Origin: Stenotrophomonas sp. VV52
Lineage (GTDB): Bacteria; Pseudomonadota; Gammaproteobacteria; Xanthomonadales; Xanthomonadaceae
DNA length: 64,000 bases
Direction: 5' to 3'
NCBI RefSeq assembly: GCF_002893095.1
Contig: NZ_PKQQ01000003.1
Location: 186,001 to 250,000, forward strand
Shown here: positions 25,903-35,129 of the stretch, piece by piece
How positions within the stretch are numbered: the stretch's first letter is position 1
Layout of the letters: each line of letters begins with the position of its first letter
Program-made: the position numbers and the translations under genes
Notes under the pieces: model-generated
Seen by the model: only the letters and a program-made list of their open reading frames with translations
What the model was told of the DNA's origin: nothing
The model's database searches: none

Positions 25903-28900
25903 GCCGGCTCCTGTGCCGCGTCGCCGGCCGTACCCGGGGTAGCCGCGACATCCATGTGGTGCTTGCGGCCGCGCTCGCGGTAGTAGGCATCGCCACGACG
26001 GTCGAGCAGGTCGTACACCACCGGGATCACCAGCAGGGTCAACAGGGTGGAAACCAGCAGGCCGCCGATCACGGTGATCGCCATCGGCGCGCGCACTTCG
26101 GCCCCCTCGCCCATCGCCACCGCCAGCGGCAGGAAGCCGAACAGGGTGCACAGCGTGGTCATGATGATCGGGCGCAGGCGCGAACGTGCACCTTCCACCA
26201 GCGCCTGGTGCTTGGCCACGCCGGCCTCGCGCAGCTGGTTGACCTTGTCGATCAGGATGATCGCGTTCTTGGTGACCAGCCCGACCAGCAGGATCAGGCC
26301 GATGAAGACCACCACCGAGATCGGCTTGCCGGTCAGCATCAGCGCGAGGATCGCGCCGACCAGGGCCAACGGGATGGTGAACAGGATCACGAACGGATGC
26401 AGCAGCGATTCGAACTGCGAGGCCATCACCAGGTAGACCAGGAAGATCGCCAGGCCGAAGGCGAAGATCAGCGAACGCGCCGACTCGGCCAGCTCCTCGC
26501 CCTGCCCGCCGATGTGCATGCCCACGCCGGCACCCAGCGGCTCATTGGCCACCATCTCCTGCACTTCGCGCACGGCGCCGCCGAGGTCGATGTCACGCAG
26601 GTTGGCCGAGACCACCGCCACGCGGGTCTGGTCGGCGCGATGGATCTCGCTCGGGCCGTTGGTGGCGACCACGTCCGCCACCGCATCCAGCGTCACCGGC
26701 CGCGAACTGCCCGGATTGACGATCAGCCGGCGGATGCCCTCCACGCTGGCACGGTCGCCTTCCTGGGCACGCACCAGCACGTCGATCTTGCGGTCGCGGA
26801 AGCTGTAACGCGTGGCCACGTCGCCGCGCACCTTCTTGACCACCACGTCGGCGATCTGGCGCGTGGTCAGGCCCAGCGCACCGGCGCGTTCCTGGTCGAA
26901 GCGGATCTGGATTTCCGGGAAGCCCTCTTCCACCGTCGACTTGACGTCGGCGTAGTGCGGGTTGGCACGCAGCCGTGCGGCCAGCGCCTGGCCCGCGTGT
27001 TCCAGCGTCGCCATGTCCTGGCCGCGCAGTTCCACTTCCAGCGGCGTGGAGAAGCTGAACAAGGCCGGCCGCGCGAAGTCGACCTGCACGCCCGGATGGC
27101 CCTTCATCGACGCACGCAGGCGTTCGGTGATCGCCGCTTCGGTGCGTGCACTGCCGCCGTCGGCCATGACCACGGTGAGCTTGCCGATGTTCTCGCCACT
27201 CTCGGTCGGGCTGGCATCCAGCCGCGTGCCGCTGCCACTGACGCCATACAGCGAGGTGATGCTGTCGTCCTTGGCGTGGGCCAGCTGCAGCTCGCGCACC
27301 AGCGCATCGGTCTGCTTCAGCGGCGTACCGGCCGGCAGCTTGGCGGTCATTTCAAAGCGGTCCTGGGCCAGCTGCGGAATCAGGTCCGCGCCCAGCATCG
27401 GCACCAGTGCCATCGTGGCGACGAACGCCAGCGCGGCCAGCCCCAGCACCTTGCCCGGATGGGCCAGCGCACTGGGCAGCAGCTTCAGGTAGCCGCGCTC
27501 GGCACCGGCATACGGCTTCATCGCCAGGTCGCTGGCCTTGCGCATCACCGGACCAATGACGGCGGTGAGGCCACGCCACACTTTGACGATTGCCCAGGCG
27601 ATCCCGAACACGGTCCAGCGCACCAGCGCACCCAGCCCGCGACGACCACCGGCCACCGGCTTGAGCCAGCGGTTCTGCGGCTGCCACGCGGCGTGCGCCG
27701 GTTCTTCCGGGAACGCCAGCGGCGGGCGGCCCTTGAGCGAGCTCAGCATCGGAATCAGGGTCATCGCCACCAGCAGCGAGATCGCAATGGCGATCGCCAC
27801 GGTCAGCGCCTGATCGCGGAACAGCTGGCCGGCGATGCCGTCGACGAACACCAGCGGCAGGAACACCGCGATGGTGGTCAGGGTCGAGGCGACCACCGCC
27901 ATGCTCACTTCGCGGGTACCGGCAATGGCCGCCTGCAGGATGCCCAGGCCACGCTCGCGCGCCTTGGCGATGCTCTCCAGGACCACGATGGAGTCATCCA
28001 CCACCAGGCCGGTGGCCAGCGCCAGCCCGCCCAGCGACATCACGTTCAAGCTCAGCCCGAGCTGGCCCATGAAGAAGAACGTGGTGATGATCGAGACCGG
28101 CAGCGATAGGCTGATCACGAAGGTGCTCCAACCATCGCGCAGGAACAGGAAGATGATCAGGATCGCCAGCAGGCCACCGATCACCGCGTCCTTCTTGACG
28201 TCGCTGATCGCGTGTTCGATGAAGCGCGACTGGTCTTCAATCGTGGTCAATTCGGCATCGCCCGGGATCTGCGCCTTGATCTGTTCGAGCTTGGCACGCA
28301 GTGCTTCGGCGGTGGCCACGGTATTGGCGTCACCTTCCTTGTAGATCGCCAGTTCCACCGCTTCACGACCGCCCAGGCGGATGATCGCCTCGCGTTCCTT
28401 GAAGCCCTGGCGCACGGTGGCGACATCCTTCAGGCGCACCGGCACGCCGTTGGCGATGGTGGTGGAGCTGCTGCTGGAAGCGCTCTGCGCGGCCGAGGCG
28501 GCGGCGATGGCCGCGTCCGAACCGCTGGAGGCGGCAATCGCGAACATCTGCTGCATGGCCGCGTCGGCCGCGCTGCCGGTGCTGCCCTGGGTGGTCACCA
28601 GCAGGTTGCGGATGTCCTCCAGGTCGGCGAACTGGTTGACGGTGCGCACCAGGAAGCGCTGCGAGCCCTCCTCCAGGCGACCGCCGGAAATGTTGATGTT
28701 CTCTTCCTTGAGGCGCTTGATGACGTTGTCGATCGGCAGGTTGAGCTGGGCCAGCTTCTGCTGGTCGATGTCGACCTGGATCTCGTCCTCGAGGCCACCG
28801 CCGACCTTCACCGCGGCCACGCCGGCCACCGGTTCCAGTTTCTTCTTCAGGTCTTCGTCGGCATAGCGGCGCAACGCGGTGAGCTGGCGCACGGCGTCGG

Positions 28901-29390
28901 CGTCGCTGGCCGGGTCGGCTTTGGACGCGATCACCAGGCGCATGATCGGCGCGGTGGACGGATTGAAGCGCAGCAGCACCGGGGCCTTGGCCTCCAGTGG
29001 CAGGTTCAGCGCTTCCATCTTGTCGCGCACCTCCAGGCTGGCCTGGTCCATGTTGGTGCCCCAGGCAAACTCGAGCACCACATCGCTCTGCCCGGTACGC
29101 GAGATCGACTTGAGCTTGCGCAGGTTCTTGACCACGCCCACGGCCTCTTCGACCGGTTCGGTGATCAGCGTTTCGATCTCGGTCGGGGCTGCACCGGTGT
29201 ACTCGGTGCGCACGGTCAGGGTGGGATAGCTCAGGTCGGGCAGCAGGTTGACCTTGAGGTTGCCCAGTGCGATCAGCCCGAACAGCACCAGGGTGATCAT
29301 GAACATGAAAATGGTGACGCGGCGGCGGGTGGCGAACTCCACCAGGCCGCCGCCGGGGGCGTCCGGGTGGTCGTGGCCGGCCGGACTCAT
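25899..29390 (-). CDS. RND efflux permease, first subunit (SmeJ-like)
   Basis: 1163 residues from ATG 29390 (MSPAGHDHPDAPGGGLVEF), longer than usual because of an extended loop (about residues 300-350, Ser/Ala-rich) and a cytoplasmic insertion in the middle. It retains both TM4 aspartates (VVDDSIVVLE) and the TM10 lysine (VTKNAIILID) of the AcrB proton relay. Overlaps the adaptor stop by four bases (ATGA). Two different permeases encoded together usually form a mixed trimer, as in MdtBC or MuxBC. Confidence 0.88.
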   Translation of the reverse strand: MSPAGHDHPDAPGGGLVEFATRRRVTIFMFMITLVLFGLIALGNLKVNLLPDLSYPTLTVRTEYTGAAPTEIETLITEPVEEAVGVVKNLRKLKSISRTGQSDVVLEFAWGTNMDQASLEVRDKMEALNLPLEAKAPVLLRFNPSTAPIMRLVIASKADPASDADAVRQLTALRRYADEDLKKKLEPVAGVAAVKVGGGLEDEIQVDIDQQKLAQLNLPIDNVIKRLKEENINISGGRLEEGSQRFLVRTVNQFADLEDIRNLLVTTQGSTGSAADAAMQQMFAIAASSGSDAAIAAASAAQSASSSSSTTIANGVPVRLKDVATVRQGFKEREAIIRLGGREAVELAIYKEGDANTVATAEALRAKLEQIKAQIPGDAELTTIEDQSRFIEHAISDVKKDAVIGGLLAILIIFLFLRDGWSTFVISLSLPVSIITTFFFMGQLGLSLNVMSLGGLALATGLVVDDSIVVLESIAKARERGLGILQAAIAGTREVSMAVVASTLTTIAVFLPLVFVDGIAGQLFRDQALTVAIAIAISLLVAMTLIPMLSSLKGRPPLAFPEEPAHAAWQPQNRWLKPVAGGRRGLGALVRWTVFGIAWAIVKVWRGLTAVIGPVMRKASDLAMKPYAGAERGYLKLLPSALAHPGKVLGLAALAFVATMALVPMLGADLIPQLAQDRFEMTAKLPAGTPLKQTDALVRELQLAHAKDDSITSLYGVSGSGTRLDASPTESGENIGKLTVVMADGGSARTEAAITERLRASMKGHPGVQVDFARPALFSFSTPLEVELRGQDMATLEHAGQALAARLRANPHYADVKSTVEEGFPEIQIRFDQERAGALGLTTRQIADVVVKKVRGDVATRYSFRDRKIDVLVRAQEGDRASVEGIRRLIVNPGSSRPVTLDAVADVVATNGPSEIHRADQTRVAVVSANLRDIDLGGAVREVQEMVANEPLGAGVGMHIGGQGEELAESARSLIFAFGLAIFLVYLVMASQFESLLHPFVILFTIPLALVGAILALMLTGKPISVVVFIGLILLVGLVTKNAIILIDKVNQLREAGVAKHQALVEGARSRLRPIIMTTLCTLFGFLPLAVAMGEGAEVRAPMAITVIGGLLVSTLLTLLVIPVVYDLLDRRGDAYYRERGRKHHMDVAATPGTAGDAAQEPA

Positions 29391-30535
29391 TGGCGGGTCT
29401 CCGCCTTGGCCGGGGCAGCCTTGCTGGCCACGGTGGCCGCCGGTTTGTCGCCGATCACCTGGACCGCGGTGCCGTCGCGCAGCGCGACCTTGCCGGCAGT
29501 CACGACCTTGTCGCCGGCGACCAGGCCGTCGCGGATCTCCACCCACGGCCCTTCGGCGTAGCCCAGCTTGACCGGGACCCGTGCGACCTTGCCGTCACGC
29601 ACGCGGAACACGGCCGGGTCGCCGTCGTCGAGCAGGGCCAGGCGCGGCACCACCAGCGCGTCGGCGCGCTGGTCGTAGTCGATCCGGATGCGACCGAACA
29701 TGCCAGGCTGCAGGCCTTCGGCACCTTCGCCGAAGCCGCTTACGACACGGAAGGTGCCGCTGCCGGCATCGACCACCGGCGAGATGCGGTCGACCTTGCC
29801 GGGGAAGGATTTGCCCGGCAGCGCGTCGGCCACCAGGGTGACCGGCTGGCCCGGACGCAGCGTGGCCAGTTCGCGCTCGGGCACGTTGAGGGTGGCTTCC
29901 AGCCGCGAGTTGTCGACGATGCGGAAGATCGGCGTGTTGATCTGCACGAAGTTGCCGGTCTTGATCGACCGCGAGGCGATCACACCGGAGATCGGCGCCA
30001 CCACCGTGGTGTAGGACAGCTCGAGCGTAGCCAGGCGGTACTGCGCGCGCACGTTTTCCAGGTCGTAACGCAGCTGGTCCACGTCGGCAGCGCTGACCAT
30101 CTGCTGGCCGACCAGCTTCTGCGCACGCTGGTAGCTGTTCTCCAGCTTGCGCATCTGCGCCTCGCTCTGTGCCACGGCCAGGCGCGCACGGTCCGGGTCC
30201 AGCCGCACCAGCGGCTGGCCGGCACGCACCTGCTGGCCTTCCTCGACCAGCACGGCCAGCGCCACGCCGGAGGTCTTGGCCACCACCTGCGATTCGGCGC
30301 GGGCTTCCAGCGCCGCCGTGCCGGTGTAGCTGGCCGCGACCGCGCGGCGGGTGGCCGCAGCGGCTTCCACCGGCACCGCTTCAACGGCCTTCTCGGCCTT
30401 GGGGTCCTTTTCGGCGGCCGCCGCGTCGCCGGCCGGGCCACCGGCGCCGCAGCCGCCCAGCAGCAGCGAGGTGGAGATGATCAGCGCCGCGGCGCAGGTT
30501 CCGGTGCGGCCGGGCAGAAGAGAGATTCGCAACAT
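29387..30535 (-). CDS. RND efflux periplasmic adaptor lipoprotein (SmeI-like)
   Basis: 382 residues from ATG 30535 (MLRISLLPGRTGT). The lipoprotein signal ends in LLGGC with Cys29. It then shows the membrane-fusion-protein order: barrel-sandwich/lipoyl half (VLVEEGQQVRAGQPLVRLD), alpha hairpin (about residues 100-165), second lipoyl half (VVAPISGVIASRSIKTGNFV), beta-barrel and membrane-proximal domain. It bridges the permeases to a TolC-like channel encoded elsewhere. First gene of the minus-strand operon; the coding start before residue 1 (84 upstream bases in frame) lacks a signal sequence. Confidence 0.9.
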   Translation of the reverse strand: MLRISLLPGRTGTCAAALIISTSLLLGGCGAGGPAGDAAAAEKDPKAEKAVEAVPVEAAAATRRAVAASYTGTAALEARAESQVVAKTSGVALAVLVEEGQQVRAGQPLVRLDPDRARLAVAQSEAQMRKLENSYQRAQKLVGQQMVSAADVDQLRYDLENVRAQYRLATLELSYTTVVAPISGVIASRSIKTGNFVQINTPIFRIVDNSRLEATLNVPERELATLRPGQPVTLVADALPGKSFPGKVDRISPVVDAGSGTFRVVSGFGEGAEGLQPGMFGRIRIDYDQRADALVVPRLALLDDGDPAVFRVRDGKVARVPVKLGYAEGPWVEIRDGLVAGDKVVTAGKVALRDGTAVQVIGDKPAATVASKAAPAKAETRQ

Positions 30536-30741
30536 CGTCGTGTCCCTGAAGGATGCGTGGGCAGGTGTGGTAGCAAAGTAATGCACCACGTCACGACTAC
30601 ACCATATCCCAAAGGTCATGGTGACCTGCGGCCGCCTGTCGGCAATGCCCGGTTTCAGCTAGATGAAAACGCAGGCTATACTCGGGTCAGTTCCGTACCC
30701 CACGCCGGAACGACCAGAACCCGTATATCGGAAACGACATC

Positions 30742-31134
30742 ATGCGCCCGCAGCCGCTCGCCGCTTGTCTTGCTCTGGCCGTCCTCCTGCCCTTCGGGGT
30801 TGCCGTCCAGGCCGCACCTGCTCCAGCTCCAGCCGTACCCGCCGCTGCCCCGGCAGCCGCGCCCGCCGCCCCGGCCGCCCTGACCGGGCAGTTCGACAAC
30901 GGCCGGGTGCTCGCCTACACGTGCCAGGGGTGCCACGGCATCACCGGGTACAAGAACGCCTACCCCAGTTACCGGGTGCCCAAGATCGGTGGGCAGACCC
31001 AGCAGTACCTCAGCCAGGCGCTGAGCGAGTACCGCACGGGCAAGCGCCGGCATCCGACGATGCAGGCGCAGTCCATGAGTTTCAGCGAACAGGAGATCGC
31101 CGATCTCGCTGTTTACCTGTCCACCGTCAAATAA
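30742..31134 (+). CDS. Monohaem c-type cytochrome, exported
   Basis: 130 residues. A signal peptide (about residues 1-24) is followed by a Pro/Ala-rich spacer. A single haem site CQGCH is at residues 61-65, and a likely axial Met sits in HPTMQAQSM near the C-terminus. The c4/c553-like half-domain (VPKIGGQTQQYL...L..YRTGKR) suggests a small electron carrier to a terminal oxidase. A possible promoter has TATACT at 30677-30682. It forms an operon with the next cytochrome, nine bases on. Confidence 0.9.
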   Translation: MRPQPLAACLALAVLLPFGVAVQAAPAPAPAVPAAAPAAAPAAPAALTGQFDNGRVLAYTCQGCHGITGYKNAYPSYRVPKIGGQTQQYLSQALSEYRTGKRRHPTMQAQSMSFSEQEIADLAVYLSTVK

Positions 31135-31142
31135 GCGCGCTC

Positions 31143-31604
31143 ATGACGAAAGCCACGCGATTCAAGCGTTACGCCATCGCCCTGTCCGTTACCCTGCTGC
31201 TGGCTGCCTGTTCGCAGTCGCAGGTGGAAAACAGCGCAGATTCCGCCGCCGACCCGGGCCACGCCAGTGGTGAGCACGGGTCAGGTTCTTCTGCCGGCCT
31301 GCCGGCGGGCCGCATCGGCCACGGTGAGGGGCTTGCCCAGCGCCGCAGCAAGGCGACCAACCAGAGCTGCATCGACTGCCACGGCGCCGACGGCAACAAC
31401 CCGATCGACCCGACCTACCCGAAGCTGGGGGGACAGTACGGCGATTACCTCGCCCATGCGTTGCAGGCCTACCGTGCCGGCGACCGCCAGCATGCGTTGA
31501 TGACGCCGCAGGCAGCGGAGCTGACCGATCAGGATATTGCCGACCTGGCGGCGTTCTTCGGCTCGCGGCCGAGCCAGTTGCGGGATCTGCACGGGTTGAA
31601 GTGA
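31143..31604 (+). CDS. Monohaem c-type cytochrome lipoprotein
   Basis: 153 residues from ATG 31143. The lipobox LLAAC gives Cys23 as anchor, followed by a Gly/Ser/His-rich linker. Haem site CIDCH is at 76-80 and a candidate axial Met lies in HALMTPQAAEL. It is a paralogue of the gene before it (both keep 'PKLGGQYGDYL' / 'PKIGGQTQQYL'), so the pair looks like a split dihaem cytochrome c4 with one soluble and one membrane-anchored half. That interpretation is inference. Confidence 0.88.
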   Translation: MTKATRFKRYAIALSVTLLLAACSQSQVENSADSAADPGHASGEHGSGSSAGLPAGRIGHGEGLAQRRSKATNQSCIDCHGADGNNPIDPTYPKLGGQYGDYLAHALQAYRAGDRQHALMTPQAAELTDQDIADLAAFFGSRPSQLRDLHGLK

Positions 31605-31637
31605 CCGGTGCGGGCGATGCGTGATTACACGCATCGC

Positions 31638-31686
31638 TGCCAGGCAGAGCCCGGCACTACGGCGTAGAGCCGGGCTCTGCCCGGCT
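31638..31686. repeat. Inverted SMAG REP pair between convergent genes
   Basis: Two units (31638-31660 ending CTAC; 31664-31686 starting GTAG) face each other three bases apart, each with an AGCCGGGC/GCCCGGCT-type stem. Together they can fold as one long hairpin. They occupy the whole gap between the cytochrome stop and the uup stop and may act as a two-way transcription end or 3' stabiliser. Confidence 0.85.
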
Positions 31687-31691
31687 GTTCC

Positions 31692-33575
31692 TCAATTGTC
31701 GAGCTCTTCCCAACGCTTGTAGGCGGCGTCCAGCTCCGCCTGCACCTTGCCCAGCTGCTGGGTGTGCGCGGCCATGTCCGGTGCGCTGCGCTGGTAGAAC
31801 GCCGGATCGTTCATCGCGGCGGTCAGGCCTTCGACGTCCTTTTCCAGGGTCTCGATCTTCTGCGGCAGCTGTTCCAGCTCGCGCTGGTCCTTGAAGCTGA
31901 GCTTGCGCCTGGCCGTCGGCGCCGGTGCGGCAGCCGCCGCGACCGGGGCCGCAGCCGGCTTCGCCGCTGCAACCGGCGCGGCCGCGGCTTCCACGCGCGC
32001 CGCATGGCGCTGCCAGTCGCTGTAGCCCCCCACGTACTCGCCGACCACGCCGTTGCCTTCCATCACCATGGTGGAGGTCACCACGTTGTCCAGGAAGTCA
32101 CGGTCGTGGCTGACCAGCAGCAGCGTGCCGGTGTAATCGCCGAGCAGCTCTTCGAGCAGTTCCAGCGTTTCCACGTCGAGGTCGTTGGTCGGTTCGTCCA
32201 TCACCAGCAGGTTGGACGGCTGCGCGAACAGCTTGGCCAGCAGCAGGCGGTTGCGCTCGCCACCGGACAGGCGGGTGATCGGTGCGCGCGCCCGCTCGGG
32301 GGTGAACAGGAAGTCCTGCAGGTAGGCATGCACGTGTTTGCGCTTGCCGTTGACCTCTAGGAAATCGCGGCCTTCGGCCACGTTCTCGATCGCGGTCCAG
32401 TCTTCGCGCAGCACCGAACGGTACTGGTCGAAATACGCTATCTGCAGGTTGGTGCCGGCGCGCACTTCGCCGCTGTCCGGTGCGAGGTCGCCCAGCAGCA
32501 GCTTGAGCAGGGTGGTCTTGCCGCTGCCGTTGGGGCCGATCAGGCCGATCCGGTCGCCGCGCAGGATGGTGGTGCTGAAGTCCTTGACCATCACCCGGTC
32601 GCCGAACGCGAAGGAGATGTCCTTGACGTCGATCACCTTCTTGCCGGAGTTCTCCGCCTGGGAGGCCTCCATGCGCACGTTGCCACCGAGCTCGCGACGC
32701 TGCGACCGTTCGGTGCGCATGGCCTTGAGGCGGCGCACGCGGCCCTCGTCACGGGTGCGGCGGGCCTTGATGCCCTGGCGGATCCAGACTTCTTCCTGGG
32801 CCAGCAGTTTGTCGAAGCGCGCGTTCTCCTGCGCCTGCGCGTTCAGTCGCTCTTCGCGGCGACGCTCGTAGTTGGCCCAGTCGCCCGGCCAGCTGGTGAC
32901 CTGGCCGCGGTCGATCTCGACGATGCGGGTGGCCAGCGCACGCAGGAAGCGGCGGTCATGGGTGACGAACACCACGCTGCCGTTCCAGTTCTTGAGGAAC
33001 ATTTCCAGCCAGTCGATGGCTTCGATGTCCAGGTGGTTGGTCGGTTCGTCCAGCAGCAGCAGGTCCGGCGCCGACACCAGCGCGCGCCCGAGCAGCACAC
33101 GGCGCTTCATGCCGCCGGACAGGCGTGCGAACTCGGCATCGCCGTCGAGGTCGAGCTTGGTCAGGGTTTCGCTGACGCGCTGGTCCAGGCCCCAGCCGTT
33201 GGCGGCGTCGATCCTGGCCTGCACGGCCGCCAGGGCATCGCCGTCGAACTCCTCGGCCACGCTGAGATGGTGGAACTCGGCCAGCCACTGGCCCAGCTCG
33301 CCGAGGCCGTCGGCGACCACGTCGAACACGCTGCCGGCCGCGCCGTGCGGCACTTCCTGCTCGAGCCGGGTGATGCGAACCCCCTGCTGCACGCGCACTT
33401 CTCCGTCGTCGGGCTTGTGGTCGCCGGACAGCAGCTTGAGCAGGGTGGACTTGCCGGCGCCGTTGCGGCCGATCAGGGCGATGCGTTCGCCCGGTTCGAT
33501 CGACAGTTCGGCTTTTTCCAGCAGCAGCGGGCCGCCGACGCTGAAGTCGACGTTTTGCAGAGTAATCAGAGGCAT
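31692..33575 (-). CDS. uup: ABC-F family ATPase Uup
   Basis: 627 residues from ATG 33575 (MPLITLQNVDFSVG). Two ABC domains have Walker A motifs GRNGAGKST and GPNGSGKTT and signatures LSGGMKRR and LSGGERNR. A linker lies between them and a C-terminal coiled coil (about residues 560-627, KIETLEKDVEGL...) follows an Ala/Pro-rich stretch; the coiled coil marks Uup. No membrane part: Uup acts on ribosomes/DNA intermediates and lowers precise transposon excision. The frame is open far upstream of the start across dbpA; that part is not coding. Confidence 0.94.
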   Translation of the reverse strand: MPLITLQNVDFSVGGPLLLEKAELSIEPGERIALIGRNGAGKSTLLKLLSGDHKPDDGEVRVQQGVRITRLEQEVPHGAAGSVFDVVADGLGELGQWLAEFHHLSVAEEFDGDALAAVQARIDAANGWGLDQRVSETLTKLDLDGDAEFARLSGGMKRRVLLGRALVSAPDLLLLDEPTNHLDIEAIDWLEMFLKNWNGSVVFVTHDRRFLRALATRIVEIDRGQVTSWPGDWANYERRREERLNAQAQENARFDKLLAQEEVWIRQGIKARRTRDEGRVRRLKAMRTERSQRRELGGNVRMEASQAENSGKKVIDVKDISFAFGDRVMVKDFSTTILRGDRIGLIGPNGSGKTTLLKLLLGDLAPDSGEVRAGTNLQIAYFDQYRSVLREDWTAIENVAEGRDFLEVNGKRKHVHAYLQDFLFTPERARAPITRLSGGERNRLLLAKLFAQPSNLLVMDEPTNDLDVETLELLEELLGDYTGTLLLVSHDRDFLDNVVTSTMVMEGNGVVGEYVGGYSDWQRHAARVEAAAAPVAAAKPAAAPVAAAAAPAPTARRKLSFKDQRELEQLPQKIETLEKDVEGLTAAMNDPAFYQRSAPDMAAHTQQLGKVQAELDAAYKRWEELDN

Positions 33576-33581
33576 CCCGCC

Positions 33582-33636
33582 ATTGTACGGGCTGGCGGGG
33601 CGCGCCGTCGCTCGCGGCAGCCCGAACGGGTAGAAT
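33582..33636. promoter_or_regulatory. Divergent uup/dbpA promoter region
   Basis: Minus-strand TACAAT (33587-33582) ends six bases before the uup ATG; plus-strand TAGAAT (33631-33636) ends five bases before the dbpA ATG. If these are the -10 elements, both mRNAs would begin at or within a base or two of the start codon. Clear -35 elements are not visible. Confidence 0.5.
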
Positions 33637-33641
33637 GTGGC

Positions 33642-35018
33642 ATGAACGAATTCTCCGAACTGCCCCTGTCGGCCTCGCTGGCGGCGGGCATCGACGCGCT
33701 GGGCTATACCCAGATGACTCCCGTGCAGGCGCAGGCGCTGCCGGCGATCCTGGCGCGCCGCGACCTGATCGCACAGGCCCCCACCGGCAGCGGCAAGACC
33801 GCGGCGTTCGGGCTGGGCCTGCTGCAGGCGCTGGACCCGGCGGTGATCCGCGCGCAGGCGCTGGTGCTGTGCCCCACCCGCGAACTGGCCGACCAGGTCG
33901 GCAAGCAGATCCGCAAGCTGGCCACCGGCATCCCCAACCTGAAGCTGGTGGTGCTCACCGGCGGCATGCCGCTGGGCCCGCAGCTGGCCTCGCTGGAAGC
34001 GCATGACCCGCACGTGGTGGTCGGCACCCCGGGCCGGATCCAGGAACTGGGCCGCAAGCGCGCCCTGAAGCTGGGCGGGGTGACCACGCTGGTGCTGGAC
34101 GAAGCCGACCGCATGCTCGACATGGGCTTCGAAGAGCCGATCCGCGAGATCGCCGGGCGTACCAGCAAGGACCGGCAGACGCTGCTGTTCTCGGCGACCT
34201 ACCCCGACGAGATCCGCGAGATCGCGCGGGTGCTGCTGCGCGACCCGGTCGAAGTGACCGTGGAAGGCGCCGACCACGCCCCGGCGATCCGCCACCTGTT
34301 CTGCGAGGTCGACCTGGCCAGCAAGCAGAAGGCGCTGGCCGGCCTGCTGCTGAAGTACACCCCCGAATCGACCGTGGTGTTCTGCAACACCCGCCGCGAT
34401 GTGGACGACGTGGCGGTGTCGCTGCAGGAATTCGGTTTCTCGGCGCTGCCGCTGCACGGTGAAATGGAACAGCGCGACCGCGACGAAGTGCTGGTGCGCT
34501 TCGCAAACCGCAGCTGCAACGTGCTCGTCGCCAGTGACGTGGCCGCGCGCGGGCTGGACGTGCAGGACCTGGCGGCGGTGATCAATTACGAGCTGCCCAC
34601 GGACATCGAAACCTATGAACACCGCGTCGGGCGGACCGGCCGCGCCGGTGCCACCGGGCTGGCGATCAGCCTGGTGACCGGGCGCGAGCGCAACCGCGCC
34701 GAGGCGCTGGAAGCGGCGCAGGGCAAGCCGCTGGACTGGCAGAAGACGCCACTGGCGACCGCGCGCCCGTCGGTGCTGCCGCAGGCCGCCATGGCCACCC
34801 TGCGCATCGACGGCGGCAAGACCGACAAGCTGCGCCCGGGCGACATCCTCGGCGCGCTGACCGGCGAGGCCGGATTGTCGGCCAAGGTGATCGGCAAGAT
34901 CGACATCTACGCCACGCGTTCGTACGTGGCGATCGCGCGCGAGCATGTGGGCAAGGCGATCGCGCGGCTGGAAGCCGGCAAGATCAAGGGCAGGCGTTTC
35001 CGCGTGCGGAAGATGTAA
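33642..35018 (+). CDS. dbpA: ATP-dependent RNA helicase DbpA
   Basis: 458 residues. DEAD-box helicase for late 50S assembly, targeting 23S rRNA hairpin 92. Motifs in order: APTGSGKTA (Walker A), PTRELA, VGTPGR, DEAD, SAT, HRVGRTGRAG. The C-terminal ~75 residues (MATLRIDGGKTDKLRPGDIL...) form the DbpA RNA-binding domain that separates it from RhlE and other helicases. ATG at 33642, with a -10-like TAGAAT immediately upstream. Two SMAG units follow the gene. Confidence 0.95.
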   Translation: MNEFSELPLSASLAAGIDALGYTQMTPVQAQALPAILARRDLIAQAPTGSGKTAAFGLGLLQALDPAVIRAQALVLCPTRELADQVGKQIRKLATGIPNLKLVVLTGGMPLGPQLASLEAHDPHVVVGTPGRIQELGRKRALKLGGVTTLVLDEADRMLDMGFEEPIREIAGRTSKDRQTLLFSATYPDEIREIARVLLRDPVEVTVEGADHAPAIRHLFCEVDLASKQKALAGLLLKYTPESTVVFCNTRRDVDDVAVSLQEFGFSALPLHGEMEQRDRDEVLVRFANRSCNVLVASDVAARGLDVQDLAAVINYELPTDIETYEHRVGRTGRAGATGLAISLVTGRERNRAEALEAAQGKPLDWQKTPLATARPSVLPQAAMATLRIDGGKTDKLRPGDILGALTGEAGLSAKVIGKIDIYATRSYVAIAREHVGKAIARLEAGKIKGRRFRVRKM

Positions 35019-35041
35019 TCGCGCGGGTCTGGCACCGTGAG

Positions 35042-35120
35042 GGACACGCATGGCGTGTCTCTACGCGGGTGCAGACCGGTGGCGGCAACGATCGGCCGTA
35101 GCGACACGCCATGCGTGTCC
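35042..35120. repeat. Pair of inverted SMAG REPs between dbpA and apt
   Basis: Unit 1 (35042-35064) ends CTAC and unit 2 (35098-35120) starts GTAG; each has the palindrome GACACGC-CAT-GCGTGTC or its complement. They lie in the convergent gap of dbpA and apt. Confidence 0.85.
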
Positions 35121-35129
35121 CAAGCGGTC

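Noticed and set aside
33576..35051. In-frame N-terminal extension of uup of ~490 codons
   Set aside because: Antisense to dbpA; Uup has its normal N-terminus at 33575.
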